Positions 60,446 through 60,519 of a stretch of 60,519 nt of DNA are shown here, piece by piece. The stretch lies in NCBI GenBank assembly GCA_043811005.1, contig JBDRNO010000309.1, positions 1 to 60,519 on the forward strand, in the 5' to 3' direction. This DNA comes from JBDRNO01 sp043811005. GTDB lineage: Bacteria > Bacteroidota > Bacteroidia > NORP154. Numbering within the stretch: position 1 is the first letter of the stretch; each line of letters begins with the position of its first letter. The notes below the pieces were generated by a model. That model made no database searches and had not been told where the DNA came from. It saw only the letters and a list, made by a program, of their open reading frames with translations. The translations under genes and the position numbers were made by a program.

Positions 60446-60519
60446 ATGTTGATGGATATTGGATATTGAATGATTGGTGATGCCAGCCAACGACTGGTCG
60501 CCCGGATAAGGCGAGATGA

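Overview
The window reads as a chromosomal segment of an uncultured-type, AT-rich member of the Bacteroidota. Evidence seen directly: three loci of type IX secretion (T9SS)/gliding machinery or cargo (two PorP/SprF-like proteins, a TPR-PD40-OmpA protein, two giant proteins with SprB-type repeats and a C-terminal gliding-motility sorting domain), DUF4249 and DUF5916 family proteins, a TAnnTTTG-type -7 promoter, and a tmRNA whose tag ends in YAMAA. No plasmid, phage or intact insertion sequence is visible. All family calls come from reading motifs; no database search was possible.

Layout. 1-1296: start of a secreted protein, uridine kinase, tRNA-Arg. 1826-2732: decayed sensor and two-component genes. 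2839-8229: a six-gene co-directional cluster, agmatinase, deoxyhypusine-synthase-like enzyme, pyruvoyl arginine decarboxylase, SET protein, GH3-family amide synthetase and LysE-type exporter; this is the most interesting block. 8230-9620: gene relics and repeats. 9621-17904 (minus): T9SS cluster (giant adhesin, frameshifted PorP/SprF, OmpA protein). 18186-26433: LuxC-like acyl-CoA reductase, a secreted unknown, serC, APS reductase, an NAD-dependent epimerase, serA and DUF1015. 26756-32085: AAA ATPase (frameshifted), recQ, mpg, broken MATE. 32400-36241: SprF-like and DUF5916 outer membrane proteins. 36355-46060: padR-pspC, C1 peptidase, LRR protein, panB, DUF4249 lipoprotein, dnaK, and a YchF relative without its GTP-binding loop. 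46349-48725: very AT-rich minus-strand group (CorA, coiled-coil secreted protein, broken sensor) beside the tmRNA gene (49144-49508). 49950-56780: Lys1/AlaDH-like dehydrogenase, M16 peptidase, and fadJ/thiolase beta-oxidation genes split by a four-helix-bundle gene. 57176-60309: small lipoprotein and a second giant T9SS cargo.

How the genes work together. The 2839-8229 block encodes arginine to agmatine to putrescine and probably a larger polyamine, followed by enzymes that could methylate or acylate an amine and export it. The T9SS genes form an export-and-attach set. serC and serA give serine. fadJ and the thiolase degrade fatty acids.

The strongest genome-wide theme is the density of small interspersed repeats and palindromes. 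They sit between genes as terminator-like hairpins, but several lie inside coding sequence: the hydrophobic cores of at least two, probably three, signal peptides are written in repeat sequence, and in-frame repeat insertions lie inside the FadJ-like and LuxC-like proteins. Several frameshifts (PorP at a G run, AAA ATPase at an A run) could be real decay or assembly errors; this cannot be decided from the sequence alone.
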